DNA of 64,000 bases, taken from positions 806,001 to 870,000 of the forward strand of contig OZ006973.1 in NCBI GenBank assembly GCA_963931085.1. Reading direction: 5' to 3'. The position numbers were made by a program, and so were the translations under genes. Numbering within the stretch: position 1 is the first letter of the stretch; every line of letters begins with the position of its first letter. The stretch comes from UMGS1994 sp944386155. GTDB taxonomy: Bacteria; Bacillota; Clostridia; TANB77; CAG-508. A model generated the notes under the pieces. The model saw nothing but the letters and a program-made list of their open reading frames with translations. It made no database searches and was not told the origin of the DNA. Shown here one piece after another: positions 26,249 to 37,154 of the stretch.

Positions 26249-28970
26249 ATGAAACAAGATAAGTTTGACATTCAAGGTATGACTTGTAGTGCTTGCCAAG
26301 CACATGTTGAAAAAGCTGTAAAAAAATTAGATGGCATAAATATTGTAAGTGTAAATTTATTAACAAATAGCATGAATGTTGAATATGACGAAACTCAAGT
26401 AAGTTCAGATAGGATTATTAAAGCAGTAGTAGATTCAGGATATGGTGCAAGACTAGAACAAAAAGAAAAAAGTAATTTAGAGAAAAAAGATAAATCAATA
26501 AATAATAATGAAGAAATTAGAAATATGAAAAATAGACTAATTCTATCTATTATATTTTTAATTCCACTTATGTACTTAGCAATGCACCAAATGTTAAATA
26601 AATACTTAGGTATTCCAGTTCCAGAATTTATTAAAAATATTTTTCATGGAAAAGAAAATGCTCTAATTTTTAGCTTTACACAATTTCTATTAGTTCTTCC
26701 AATAATGTATATAAATAGAAATTATTATACAAAAGGATTTAAAACATTATTTAAAGGTGCTCCTAATATGGATTCACTAATAGCACTTCGGATCTAGTGC
26801 AGCTGTTATATATGGTATATTTGCAATTTATATGATTGGATATGGATTAGGACATAATAATTTTGATATAGTTTCAAGATATATGGGAGATATATATTTT
26901 GAATCTGCAGGAACTATTTTAACACTTATAACATTAGGTAAGTTCTTAGAGACGAGATCTAAAGGAAAGACAAGTGATGCGATAAGTAAGCTTGTAAATT
27001 TAGCTCCAAAAACTGCGATAGTATTAAGAGATGGTAAAGAAGTATTAGTAAATACAGAAGAGATTATTTATCATGATATTGTAGTTATTAAACCAGGAGG
27101 AAGTATTCCTGTAGATGGTATAGTTTTAGAAGGTACATCTACTGTTGATCAATCAAGTATTACAGGAGAAAGTATTCCTGTTGAAAAGAAACTTGGAGAT
27201 ACAGTAGTATCAGGAACTGTAAATAAAAATGGTATTTTAAAAATAAGAGCTACTAAAGTAGGTGAAAATACAACACTTTCACAAATAATAAAACTTGTTG
27301 AAGAAGCAAGTAATTCAAAAGCTCCAATATCAAAAATGGCAGATAGAGTAAGTGGAGTATTTGTTCCAGTTGTAATTACAATAGCAATTTTAGCTACTTT
27401 ATACTGGATATTTATTGCACATATGAGTTTTGAATTTGCATTAAGTGTAGGTATTGCCGTCCTTGTAATATCTTGTCCATGTGCTTTAGGTTTAGCAACA
27501 CCAGTTGCTATTATGGTAGGTACAGGAAAAGGTGCTCAAAATGGAGTATTAATAAAATCAGCAGAAAGTTTAGAATTATTACATAATATAAATACAGTAG
27601 TATTTGATAAAACAGGAACAATTACAGAAGGAAAACCTAAAGTTACAGATATTATTTCTTATATTGATGAAAAAGAGCTATTAAAGATTGCAGGTAGCTT
27701 AGAGCAAAATTCAGAGCATCCATTAGCAGATGCTATAATGAGTAGAGTTAAAGAAGAAAATATAGATGTTTATAATATAGATAGTTTTAATTCAACTTCA
27801 GGAAGAGGTATCGAAGGAAAAATAAATACTATAAGATATATTGGTGGCAATATTTCCTTTATGGAAGAAAATAATATAAAAGGTATTAATATTGCTTTAA
27901 ATGATAGTCAAAGCATGCAAGAACAAGGAAAAACATGTATCTATTTTGCTGATACTTCTAAAATTATAGGAATAATAGGAATAGCAGATACCATAAAGAA
28001 AACAAGTGCATTTGCAATAGAAGAACTTCAAAAAAGAAATATTGATACTATAATGATAACAGGGGATAATAAAAAAGCAGCAAATGCAATCGCTAGTGAA
28101 ACAGGAATAGTTAAAGTAATTTCAGAAGTTTTACCACAAGACAAAGAAATAGAAGTTGCTAAATTACAAAAAGAAGGAAAAAGAGTTGCATTTGTAGGAG
28201 ACGGAATAAATGATAGTCCTGCATTAGTAAAAGCAGATGTTGGACTTGCTATAGGTTCAGGAACAGATATTGCTATAGAATCAGCTGATATTGTATTAAT
28301 AAAAAATGATTTATTAGATGTAGTTTCTGCAATAGATTTAAGTAAAGCAGTTATAAATAATATTAAAATGAATTTATTTTGGGCATTTTTCTATAATGCA
28401 ATTGGAATTCCTATAGCTGCTGGTGCATTTTACTTATCATTTGGACTTAAACTAAATCCAATGATAGGTGCTTTAGCAATGAGTTTTAGTTCAGTTTGTG
28501 TTGTAACTAATGCATTAAGACTTAAAAATTTCAAACCTAAATTTATTAAAAGATTGAAAAAAGATAATTTAATTGACGAATATGTTTTAAAGAAAGATAT
28601 AAATGTAAATAAAATTAGAAAAAATCTTTATGAAGTTTCAAACAATATTGAAAAAAATGATAATAAAGATAAAGAAAAAGTTGAAAATAATGAAAATATA
28701 AATAATAATATTAATATAGAAAATAATACAAATGAAAGTGAGGATAAAAAAGAAAATATGTTTACTAAAGAAATTAGTATTGAAGGAATGAGTTGCAATC
28801 ATTGTAAAATGAGTGTAGAAAAAGCATTAGGAAATATAGATGGTATAAATGAAGTAAAAGTAAGTCTTGAAAATAAAAATGCAATAATAAAAAGCTCTAT
28901 AGAAATAGATGATAATAAGATAATTGAAGCTATTGAAGAAGAAGGTTTTAAAGTAATAGATATAAAATAA
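26249..28970 (+). CDS. copA: Cu(+)-exporting P-type ATPase CopA, needs +1 shift at 26789, extra C-terminal HMA domain
   Basis: P1B-type ATPase that exports copper. The N-terminal HMA domain has GMTCSACQAHVEKAV. The zero frame ends two codons after the CGG at 26789. Skipping the C gives SLIALGSSAAVIYGIF, the expected membrane segment, then TGES, SCPCALGL (CPC), DKTGT, SEHPLAD and GDGINDSP. The restored length is 906 residues. After the last membrane helix an Asn/Lys/Glu-rich linker leads to a second HMA domain with GMSCNHCKMSVEKAL, an unusual C-terminal position. It is in the csoR operon. Confidence 0.88.
26789..26792 (+). other. Putative +1 recoding site CTT-C-GGA (copA)
   Basis: GCA CTT CGG ATC TAG becomes GCA CTT GGA TCT AGT, giving LGSSAA. 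A stop lies two codons after the CGG in the zero frame, so an unshifted product ends at 182 residues. Confidence 0.75.
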
Positions 28971-28999
28971 TTTTATAGTTATTATTGAAAGGACATATA

Positions 29000-29755
29000 A
29001 TGGATAATAAATTTATTAGAACTAGTTTGTTAATAGGTGAAGAAAATTTAGAAAAACTGAAAAAGTCTAAAGTATGTATATTCGGATTAGGTGGAGTAGG
29101 ATCATATGTACTTGAAGGATTAGTTAGAAGCGGGATAGAAAATTTTATTTTAGTTGATAATGATAATGTAGATATAACTAATATAAATAGACAAATAATT
29201 GCAACAGAAAAAACTATAGGAAGGCCTAAAGTCGAAGCCTCAAAAGAAAGAGCTTTGGAAATAAATAAAAATGCAAATATCCAAATCTTTAACAAATTCT
29301 TTCTAAAAGATGATGAAAACATAATAGATGATTCTATTGATTATATTGTAGATTGTATAGATACAGTAACTGCGAAAATAGAATTAGTAGTAAGAGCAAA
29401 TAAGTTAAATATCCCAATTATATCTTCTATGGGAACAGGTAATAAATTAGATCCAACTAAATTTGAAGTAAGTGATATTTATAAAACATCAGTATGTCCT
29501 CTTGCTAAAGTAATGAGAAAAGAATTAAAACAAAGAGGAATAAATAGTCTAAAAGTAGTTTATTCAAAAGAAGAACCTATAAAAAAATATGTAGTAGAAG
29601 ATGATTATATAGATGAAATAAACAATAATAATGATGATAGCAATAAAGAAAAACGAAAAAAGAATGTTCCTGGAAGCATATCTTTTGTACCATCAGTAGC
29701 AGGTTTAATAATAGCAGGAGAAGTTGTAAAAGATATAATAGAATATAAAAAGTAA
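29000..29755 (+). CDS. tcdA: tRNA threonylcarbamoyladenosine dehydratase (TcdA/ThiF family)
   Basis: An E1-like adenylating enzyme of 251 residues that cyclises t6A at position 37 of tRNAs. Motifs: FGLGGVGSYVLEGLVRSGI (nucleotide-binding), DNDNVDITNINRQI, DCIDTVTAK, and KTSVCPLAKVMRK. The ATG at 29000 is seven bases after GAAAGG; an earlier in-frame TTG has no site. It leads into the ybaK gene, another tRNA-quality gene. Confidence 0.85.
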   Translation: MDNKFIRTSLLIGEENLEKLKKSKVCIFGLGGVGSYVLEGLVRSGIENFILVDNDNVDITNINRQIIATEKTIGRPKVEASKERALEINKNANIQIFNKFFLKDDENIIDDSIDYIVDCIDTVTAKIELVVRANKLNIPIISSMGTGNKLDPTKFEVSDIYKTSVCPLAKVMRKELKQRGINSLKVVYSKEEPIKKYVVEDDYIDEINNNNDDSNKEKRKKNVPGSISFVPSVAGLIIAGEVVKDIIEYKK

Positions 29756-29805
29756 TTTTAATAAATCTAAAAATAGAATTTAAATAATCAAAAAGGATAG
29801 AAAGT

Positions 29806-30277
29806 ATGGAAGAAAAAACTAATGTAATGAGAATTTTAGATAAAAATAAAATTAAATATAAAAGTTATTCCTACATAAACACAGATGCAGTTAGTGGAAC
29901 AGAAGTTGCAGATGCTTTAGGAGAAAACCAAAAGCAAGTATTTAAAACTTTAGTTACAGTTCGGAAAGTCAAAAAATTATTATGTTTTTGCAATTCCAGT
30001 AAATAAAGAACTTAATTTAAAAAAAGCTGCTAAAAGTGTAAATGAGAAAAATATAGAAATGATAAAACAAAAAGATTTATTACCACTTACAGGATACATT
30101 CATGGTGGATGTTCGATGATTGGAATGAAAAAACAATTTAAAACTGTAATAGATATAAGTGTAAGTAATTTTAATACTATAATATTTAGTGCGGGAAAAG
30201 TAGGATATCAAGTAGAAGTTTCACTAGATGATTTAAAAAAAGTAATAAATTATAAATTAGAAGATGTGTGTGATTAA
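29806..30277 (+). CDS. ybaK: YbaK/EbsC-type aminoacyl-tRNA deacylase, needs +1 shift at 29962
   Basis: A small trans-editing enzyme that hydrolyses mischarged Cys-tRNA(Pro) or similar. The zero frame gives VFKTLVTV and then CGG, ending at 30006. Skipping the C gives KTLVTVGKSKNYYVFAIPV, then KELNLKKAAKS, LTGYIHGGCSMIGMKK and FSAGKVGYQVEVSLDDL, all standard for the family. The restored length is 156 residues, exactly usual. A strong terminator follows. Confidence 0.85.
29962..29965 (+). other. Putative +1 recoding site GTT-C-GGA (ybaK)
   Basis: ACA GTT CGG AAA GTC becomes ACA GTT GGA AAG TCA, giving the family motif TVGKSKNYY. Same form as the other six. Confidence 0.75.
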
Positions 30278-30297
30278 ATCTAAAATAAAAAATACAT

Positions 30298-30339
30298 AAA
30301 TGACTTAATGTTTTTATTAGAAAGAACATTAAGTCATTT
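30298..30339 (+). terminator. Intrinsic terminator after ybaK
   Basis: AAATGACTTAATGTT pairs with AACATTAAGTCATTT. Confidence 0.8.
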
Positions 30340-30516
30340 ACTTTTTTATTTAATAAGCGTATAATAAATTTTACCATTTTATTAGTAATCCATAAGTAAA
30401 GTTTTATAATGGAGGAGGTATTAAAGTTTATATTAATATAATATGGATACTTTTAATTTGGAAGTGTCACTAGTAAACATGTTTATATGTAAAGAAAGGC
30501 GAGGAGAAGGGTAGTT

Positions 30517-31701
30517 ATGAGTACGAGGTCCAAGAGAAGTAGAAGAAGACGGAGAGAGAATGTAATCTTTACAATCTTAATACTCGTTACATTAGTTATT
30601 TTGGGTTATTTCTTTTTTGACACAAATGTAGTAATTCATGCACAAGATGAAGAAATCCAGGTAACTAACACAGATGACGAGTATGAAGAAGCAAAGGCAA
30701 CATGGCTTGGAATTGACATATCAAGTTTGATAGAAAAAGAGGGAGAAGTCGATTTCCAAAAGCCAGGAAAGTATGTGGTAAAGTATCATGTAAAATTTTC
30801 AACAAAGTCTTGTGAAAAGACAGTTATAGTAAAAGATGCTATGCCACCAGAAATAACGCTAGTTGGTGAAAGCGATGTAGTTGTACAAAACATTTCTGAA
30901 TACGAAGAGTTGGGCTATGAGGCCAAAGATAATGTAGACGGAGATATTACAGGCAGAGTAACGGCAAACATGAAACAAGTTACTGATAATTACTATGAAA
31001 TCGAATATTATGTAGAAGATAGTTCTGGAAACAAATCTACATGTATTCGGAAAGTTATGGTAAATGCAGGAACAGTGTTTCTCACATTTGATGATGGACC
31101 ATCTGAGGAGATTACACCAGAGATTTTAGATATTCTAAAAGAGAAGAATGTAAAAGCAACTTTTTTCCTTGTAGGATACGGAGAAAATAAAGAGGAAATT
31201 GTCAAAAGAATTTATGATGAGGGACATTCTATTGGGCTTCACGGATTTTCACATGATTATTCTGTGATATATCAGTCAGTAGATGCACTTATGAATAACT
31301 TTATGACTCTTCAAGAGATGGTGAAAACCACGACCGGAGGATATGAATCAAACTTAATTCGATTCCCTGGAGGAACATCAAATACGGTGAGCAGGAACTA
31401 TTGCGTTGGAATCATGTCACAAGCAACAGTAAAGGCAGGCGAATATGGATATGTTTATTTTGATTGGAATGTAGACAGTAATGATGCTGGAGGCGCAAAG
31501 ACCGCAGATGAGATTTATCAAAATGTAATTTCAGGCATTCAGCCAGGAAGAAACAATGTGGTCCTGATGCATGATTCATCGGGCCATACAGCAACAAAAG
31601 ATGCGCTTGAAAAGATAATCGATTATTGCATCTTAAACGGATATCAGATAAAATCGATTACTGAAGATACAGTACCAGTAACACATAATCCAAATAATTA
31701 A
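30517..31701 (+). CDS. Polysaccharide deacetylase (NodB domain) with N-terminal membrane helix and Ig-like domain, GC-richer
   Basis: A 394-residue enzyme. A basic cytoplasmic start is followed by a membrane helix (NVIFTILILVTLVILGYFFF). An Ig-like region of the DUF5011 type follows (PPEITLVGESDVV, then DNVDGDITGRV). The NodB domain has TFDDGPSEE, HSIGLHGFSHDY and RFPGGTSNT, and deacetylates peptidoglycan or another surface glycan. Codon use is GC-richer than its neighbours. Two in-frame CGG codons (30550 and 31048) read as Arg with no frame break. It has its own GC-rich terminator and an AGGAG site. Confidence 0.88.
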   Translation: MSTRSKRSRRRRRENVIFTILILVTLVILGYFFFDTNVVIHAQDEEIQVTNTDDEYEEAKATWLGIDISSLIEKEGEVDFQKPGKYVVKYHVKFSTKSCEKTVIVKDAMPPEITLVGESDVVVQNISEYEELGYEAKDNVDGDITGRVTANMKQVTDNYYEIEYYVEDSSGNKSTCIRKVMVNAGTVFLTFDDGPSEEITPEILDILKEKNVKATFFLVGYGENKEEIVKRIYDEGHSIGLHGFSHDYSVIYQSVDALMNNFMTLQEMVKTTTGGYESNLIRFPGGTSNTVSRNYCVGIMSQATVKAGEYGYVYFDWNVDSNDAGGAKTADEIYQNVISGIQPGRNNVVLMHDSSGHTATKDALEKIIDYCILNGYQIKSITEDTVPVTHNPNN

Positions 31702-31722
31702 AAGTAACATTTGGTAAAACTT

Positions 31723-31760
31723 TAGCGGCACAGAGCTCTATCATGGAGATGTGCCGCTTT
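31723..31760 (+). terminator. GC-rich terminator after deacetylase
   Basis: AGCGGCACA at 31724 pairs with TGTGCCGCT at 31750, TTTCTT after. GC-rich like the others that follow the GC-richer genes. Confidence 0.8.
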
Positions 31761-31970
31761 CTTATATGAAAGGATAAACATAAAAAGTTGACATGCAGAG
31801 CATTATTTTTATTATGTACACTTATTTAAAAAAAGTTAAAAGTATTATTAGAAAATTTATAAAGCAATAAAACAATTCTATTTATAATATATTAATTAAA
31901 AAAGTAGTTTAAAATATTTGTTGATAAATGTATAATATAAAAAAATAATCTAATTATTTTAGGAGGTTAT

Positions 31971-32903
31971 ATGAATAAAAGAGAATTTTATTATCCTTCA
32001 AGCGATGGAAAAACTGGAATACATGCTGTAGAATGGAGCCCTGATGAGAGTCCAAAAGCTATTTTGCAAATTGCACATGGAGTAACAGAATATATTTTAA
32101 GATGTGAAGAATTTGCTGAGTATTTAACAAACAAAGGAATATTAGTTGTTGGAAATGATCATATAGGACATGGAAGTTCAATAGCAGAAAATGCAAAACC
32201 AATGTATTTTGGACCAGAGGGAAGTTTTAAATATGCAGTTGATGATGTAAACACACTTTATAAAACGACAAAAGAAAAGTATGAAAACATACCTTATATA
32301 ATACTTGGATTTTCACTTGGTTCGTTTATTGTTAGAAGATTTTTAATCGATTATCCAGATACTGTAGATGGTGCTATTTTAGTAGGAACAGGACAAATTG
32401 CTCCTATTAAAATAAAAATTGCAAAGTTTATTGCAAAATCAGAAGCTAAAAAACATGGAGAGGATAATCCAACTCCTATGATAAAAAGCTTGAGTTTTGA
32501 TAATTATAACAAGCTGTTTAAGCCAAATAGAACTGATTATGATTGGCTATGTTTAAGTAAGACTAGTTTAGATAAATATATAAGAGATAAAAATAGAGGA
32601 AAAGAATTATCAGCAGGACTTTTTAGAGAAATGTTATCTGGTATGGAGTATACAGGAAATTTAGAAAATATAAAAAAAATGAATAAAGATATTCCAATAA
32701 TATTTTTATCGGGTGAAATGGATCCTGTTGGAGAAAAGGGAAAAAGCGTAAAAAAAGCATATTCTGATTTTAAGAAAGTTGGAATAGAAGATGTAGATAT
32801 GAAATTATATAAAGATTTAAGGCATGATATATTACATGAGGATAATGCAGAACAGATATATCAAGATATACTAGAATTTATAAATGAAAAGGTGGTTAAA
32901 TGA
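31971..32903 (+). CDS. Alpha/beta hydrolase, lysophospholipase-like
   Basis: A 310-residue hydrolase with the nucleophile elbow LGFSLGSFIVRRF (GxSxG), a HGVTEYILR oxyanion segment, and a late His (RHDILHE). Similar to monoacylglycerol lipase/lysophospholipase (Hydrolase_4). AGGAGG precedes the ATG. Its stop overlaps the PHP gene start by four bases (ATGA), so they are translationally coupled. Confidence 0.85.
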   Translation: MNKREFYYPSSDGKTGIHAVEWSPDESPKAILQIAHGVTEYILRCEEFAEYLTNKGILVVGNDHIGHGSSIAENAKPMYFGPEGSFKYAVDDVNTLYKTTKEKYENIPYIILGFSLGSFIVRRFLIDYPDTVDGAILVGTGQIAPIKIKIAKFIAKSEAKKHGEDNPTPMIKSLSFDNYNKLFKPNRTDYDWLCLSKTSLDKYIRDKNRGKELSAGLFREMLSGMEYTGNLENIKKMNKDIPIIFLSGEMDPVGEKGKSVKKAYSDFKKVGIEDVDMKLYKDLRHDILHEDNAEQIYQDILEFINEKVVK

Positions 32904-33793
32904 ATAAAATTATAGATTTACATATTCATACTAATATATCTGATGGAGCTTTGTCTCCAAAAGAAGTTATAGATGAAGCATATAAAAATAATGTAAGTAT
33001 TATTTCAATTGCAGATCACGATACTATAGATGAATATACTGAAGAGATTTTTGAATATGCTAAAAAAAGAAATATAGAGATAATTGTAGGAGTAGAGATA
33101 TCTGCTAAGACAAAGAGGTCTGGCGTACATATATTAGGATATAATTTTGATTTAAACAATAAAAAACTTAAGGAAAGCTTATATAAATTAAAAAATTCAA
33201 GACATACATATTTATATAAAGTATCTAAAAGGTTAAATGAACTTGGATATATTGTAAATATTGAAATGTTAGATAAAATAGATGTTGTAACAAAAGCTCA
33301 TATAGCAAATGATATTATAAGCAATAAGAAAAATGAGAAATTATTATTAAAAGAATTTAATATGATACCTACAAAAGGAGATTTTATAGAAAGATTAATG
33401 AATGAAGGTTGCATAGCATATGTAGAAAAAGATTCCCTTTCACCCAAAGAGGCTGCGGAAATAATAAGAGAAGCGGGTGGAAAAGCTATTTTAGCTCATC
33501 CTGTTGCATATGAGTATGAAGATGGATTAAATGAAAAGGATATACTAGAAATCATAAATGATATGAATGCAGATGGAATTGAGTCTAATTATATTTATAT
33601 AGATCAAAATAATATAAAAGTAGATGAAAGTGATAAATGGAATCAATTTGCAAATAAATATAATTTAATAACTACAGTAGGCTCTGACTTTCATAAAAAA
33701 GATGGAATCCATAAAGATATTGGTTTGATTGGTGATTTAACTTTATCAGATGAAGAGATTTGTAAGATAATTCGTAATTTAAAGAAGAAATAG
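32900..33793 (+). CDS. PHP-domain phosphoesterase
   Basis: A 297-residue PHP protein with DLHIHTNISDG (HxH), ADHDTID, ILGYNFD, and KAILAHPVAYEY. It is of the TrpH/RNase AM-like group, acting on nucleotide 3',5'-bisphosphates or RNA 5' ends, but the substrate is not set by sequence. It is coupled to the upstream lipase-like gene. Confidence 0.82.
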   Translation: MNKIIDLHIHTNISDGALSPKEVIDEAYKNNVSIISIADHDTIDEYTEEIFEYAKKRNIEIIVGVEISAKTKRSGVHILGYNFDLNNKKLKESLYKLKNSRHTYLYKVSKRLNELGYIVNIEMLDKIDVVTKAHIANDIISNKKNEKLLLKEFNMIPTKGDFIERLMNEGCIAYVEKDSLSPKEAAEIIREAGGKAILAHPVAYEYEDGLNEKDILEIINDMNADGIESNYIYIDQNNIKVDESDKWNQFANKYNLITTVGSDFHKKDGIHKDIGLIGDLTLSDEEICKIIRNLKKK

Positions 33794-33920
33794 AAAAAAT
33801 ATTGGTAAAAAATAATAAAAACTATTGAAAAATGCATAAAAATAGTATAAAATTATTATTCATATAAACAAATTAAATAGTAGTTCTGGGAGAAAATTTA
33901 AAATTAAAAAGGAGGATATT

Positions 33921-35432
33921 ATGGCAGAAATATTAAACGATATTTCAAGAACTTTTAATGAGTACTTATTACTTCCAAACTTAACAGATGAAAGATGTAT
34001 ACCATCTAATGTAAGTTTGAGAACACCACTTACAAAATTTAAAAAAGGAGAAGAAGCTGATTTATATTTGAACATTCCGCTTGTATCTGCGATAATGCAG
34101 GCTGTTTCAGGAGAAGAGATGGCTATTGCTTTAGCGCGCGAAGGGGGATGTTCTTTTATTTATGGATCACAATCTATTGAAGATGAAGCTAAAATGGTAA
34201 GAGACGTAAAAAAATACAAAGCAGGTTTTATCAATAGTGATTCAAATGTAAAAAGTGGAACACCACTTAAGGATGTAGTTGCATTAGTTGAAAAAACTGG
34301 ACATTCAACAGTAATGATAACAGAAGATGGTACAAGTAATGGAAAATTTTTAGGACTAGTTACAGATAAAGATTATAGAATTTCAAGAGCTAATATGGAA
34401 AGCCCAATAGATGATTTTATGGTAAGAAAAGAAAAATTAGTATATGCAAAAAAAGGAATAACACTTGAAGAAGCAAATGATATGATATGGGAAAATAAAG
34501 TAAGCTGTCTTCCAATATTAGATGATGACGGAAATCTTGATGCATTAGTATTTAGAAAAGATTATGAAGAAAGAAAAAATAATCCTAATTCATTATTAGA
34601 TGAAGAAAAAAGATATATAGTAGGAGCTGGTATAAATACGAGAGACTATGAAGAAAGAATACCAGCATTAGTAGATGCAGGAGTAGATATATTATGTATA
34701 GATTCTTCTGATGGTTTTTCTGTATGGCAAAAAAATACAATAGATTTTGTAAGAGAAAAATACGGAGATAAAGTTAAAATCGGTGCAGGAAATGTAGTAG
34801 ATAGAGAAGGTTTCTTATATTTAGCTGAAGCTGGAGCAGATTTTATAAAAGTCGGTGTAGGCGGAGGATCTATTTGTATTACAAGAGAACAAAAAGGTAT
34901 AGGTAGAGGGCAAGCAAGTAGTTTAATAGATGTAATAAATGCAAGAAACGAATATTTTGAAAAAACAGGTATATATATTCCAGTATGTTCTGACGGTGGA
35001 ATTGTACATGATTATCATATAACATTATCTTTAGCTTTTGGAGCTGATTTTGTTATGATGGGTAGATATTTTGCAAGATTTGATGAAAGTCCAACTAGAG
35101 TTGTTAAAATGGGTAACAACTTTTATAAAGAGTACTGGGGTGAAGGATCAAATAGAGCTAGAAATTGGCAAAGATATGATTTAGGAGATAAATCAAAAAA
35201 TAAACTTGCATTTGAAGAAGGTGTTGATTCATACATACCATATGCTGGACCACTAAAATCAAATGTAGAGACTACATTAGATAAAATAAAATCAACAATG
35301 TGTAATTGCGGATCTATTTCAATTCCAGAATTTCATAAAAAAGCAAGACTTACTTTAGTATCTAATATTAGTATTAAAGAAGGATCTGCACATGATGTTG
35401 TATTAAAAGAGATTGAAGCAAAACCATTATAG
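33921..35432 (+). CDS. guaB: IMP dehydrogenase
   Basis: Oxidises IMP to XMP with NAD, the first step to GMP. A 503-residue barrel interrupted by a CBS pair (HSTVMITEDG, then LGLVTDKDYRIS). The active-site loop is VGVGGGSICITREQKGIGRGQA, shown here in two parts (GVGGGSICITR and EQKGIGRGQA), with Cys as nucleophile. GGAGG precedes the ATG. Followed after 12 bases by guaA. The 5' region of about 130 bases has no purine-riboswitch-like core. Confidence 0.93.
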   Translation: MAEILNDISRTFNEYLLLPNLTDERCIPSNVSLRTPLTKFKKGEEADLYLNIPLVSAIMQAVSGEEMAIALAREGGCSFIYGSQSIEDEAKMVRDVKKYKAGFINSDSNVKSGTPLKDVVALVEKTGHSTVMITEDGTSNGKFLGLVTDKDYRISRANMESPIDDFMVRKEKLVYAKKGITLEEANDMIWENKVSCLPILDDDGNLDALVFRKDYEERKNNPNSLLDEEKRYIVGAGINTRDYEERIPALVDAGVDILCIDSSDGFSVWQKNTIDFVREKYGDKVKIGAGNVVDREGFLYLAEAGADFIKVGVGGGSICITREQKGIGRGQASSLIDVINARNEYFEKTGIYIPVCSDGGIVHDYHITLSLAFGADFVMMGRYFARFDESPTRVVKMGNNFYKEYWGEGSNRARNWQRYDLGDKSKNKLAFEEGVDSYIPYAGPLKSNVETTLDKIKSTMCNCGSISIPEFHKKARLTLVSNISIKEGSAHDVVLKEIEAKPL

Positions 35433-35444
35433 GAGGAAAAGATT

Positions 35445-36983
35445 TTGAAAGAACAAGAATTAATAATTATACTAGATTTTTATGGACAATATAATCAATT
35501 AATCGCAAGAAGAGTAAGAGAATGTAATGTATTTTGTGAGATACTTCCTTTTAATACTCCTATAGAAAAAATAAAAGAGAAAAATCCAAAAGGCATTATA
35601 TTTACAGGTGGTCCTGCAAGTGTTTACTTAGAAGATTCTCCTAAGTGTGATAAAGAAATATTTAATTTAGGAATTCCAGTACTTGGGATATGTTATGGTA
35701 TGCAACTTATGACTTATATGCTTGGAGGTAAAGTAAAAAGAGCTTTTAAAAGAGAATTTGGAGAGATTGATGTTCAAATAAATAATAAATCATTATTATT
35801 TGAAGGATTAGATGATATAAATAAATGTTTAATGAGCCATCAAGATTATGTGGAAAATGTCCCAGAAGGTTTTGAAGTTATAGGAAGTACTGATAATTGT
35901 AAAATTGCAAGTATGGAAAATAAGGAGAAATTATTTTATGGAATACAATTTCATCCAGAAGTAAATCATACTAAAAACGGAACTAAGATTATAAGAAACT
36001 TTTTGTATAATATTTGCAAATGTTCAGGCACTTGGAAAATGAATTCTTTTGTAGAAGAAAAAGTAAAAGAATTAAAAGAAAAAATAGGAGATAAAAAAGC
36101 AGTTTGTGCTTTATCTGGTGGTGTAGATTCATCAGTTGCAGCAGCTTTAATTAACAAAGCAATAGGAAATAATTTAACTTGTATATTTGTAGATCATGGT
36201 TTGCTTAGAAAAAATGAAGCTGAAGAAGTTGAAGAAATATTTACAAAACAGTTTGATGTTAACTTTGTAAAAGTTGACGCAAAAGATAGATTTTTAGGAA
36301 AATTAAAAGGCGTTTCTGATCCAGAGCAAAAAAGAAAAATAATTGGAGAAGAGTTCATAAGAGTATTTGAAGAAGAAGGGAAGAAATTAGGAAAAGTTGA
36401 TTATTTAATTCAAGGTACTATTTACCCAGATGTAATCGAAAGCGGAGTTGGAGTAGGTGCAAAAATAAAAAGTCACCACAATGTAGGAGGACTTCCTGAT
36501 TATGTTGATTTTAAGGAAATTATAGAACCATTAAGAGATTTATTTAAAGATGAAGTAAGAAAAGTAGGATTAGAACTTGGTCTTCCAGAATATTTAGTAT
36601 ATAGACAACCATTCCCAGGACCGGGCTTAGCTATAAGAGTAATAGGAGATATAACAGAGGATAAATTAGATATTTTAAGAGAAGCTGATTACATTTTTAG
36701 AGATGCGATAATAAAAAATGGATTAGATAAAGATATAAATCAATATTTTGCTGTACTTACTAATATAAGAAGTGTAGGTGTTATGGGTGACGAGAGAACT
36801 TATGATTATACTATAGCTCTAAGAGCTGTAACAACTTCAGATTTTATGACTGCAACATGGAGCAAAGTACCATATGAGATTTTAGAAAAAGTTTCTACTA
36901 AAATAGTAAATGAAGTAAAACATGTAAATAGAGTAGTATATGATATTACAAGTAAACCGCCAGCAACTATTGAATGGGAATAA
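35445..36983 (+). CDS. guaA: GMP synthase (glutamine-hydrolysing)
   Basis: Aminates XMP to GMP. The N-terminal class I amidotransferase has GICYGMQLM (Cys) and FHPEVNHT (His). The ATP-pyrophosphatase domain has ALSGGVDSSVAA. The C-terminal dimer domain ends with TSKPPATIEWE, the family ending. It has 512 residues. The start is a TTG six bases after AGGAGG. It completes the guaB-guaA operon, ended by a perfect-stem terminator. Confidence 0.94.
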   Translation: MKEQELIIILDFYGQYNQLIARRVRECNVFCEILPFNTPIEKIKEKNPKGIIFTGGPASVYLEDSPKCDKEIFNLGIPVLGICYGMQLMTYMLGGKVKRAFKREFGEIDVQINNKSLLFEGLDDINKCLMSHQDYVENVPEGFEVIGSTDNCKIASMENKEKLFYGIQFHPEVNHTKNGTKIIRNFLYNICKCSGTWKMNSFVEEKVKELKEKIGDKKAVCALSGGVDSSVAAALINKAIGNNLTCIFVDHGLLRKNEAEEVEEIFTKQFDVNFVKVDAKDRFLGKLKGVSDPEQKRKIIGEEFIRVFEEEGKKLGKVDYLIQGTIYPDVIESGVGVGAKIKSHHNVGGLPDYVDFKEIIEPLRDLFKDEVRKVGLELGLPEYLVYRQPFPGPGLAIRVIGDITEDKLDILREADYIFRDAIIKNGLDKDINQYFAVLTNIRSVGVMGDERTYDYTIALRAVTTSDFMTATWSKVPYEILEKVSTKIVNEVKHVNRVVYDITSKPPATIEWE

Positions 36984-37001
36984 TTAAAAAATATGATATA
37001 T

Positions 37002-37040
37002 AATAAAACACTAAGTAATTTGCTACTTAGTGTTTTATTA
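37002..37040 (+). terminator. Intrinsic terminator after guaA
   Basis: AATAAAACACTAAGTA pairs perfectly with TACTTAGTGTTTTATT. Confidence 0.88.
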
Positions 37041-37154
37041 TAAATATATTGACTTTTTTTGACTTACTATATTATATAATAATTATAACTAGTATATCTA
37101 TTATAACAATTATATTTTTTATAATTGCTTTAAATATTTTTAGGAGGTTAGTAG

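Noticed and set aside
33794..33920. Guanine or other purine riboswitch before guaB
   Set aside because: No three-way junction core or typical loop sequences were visible in this short AT-rich gap.
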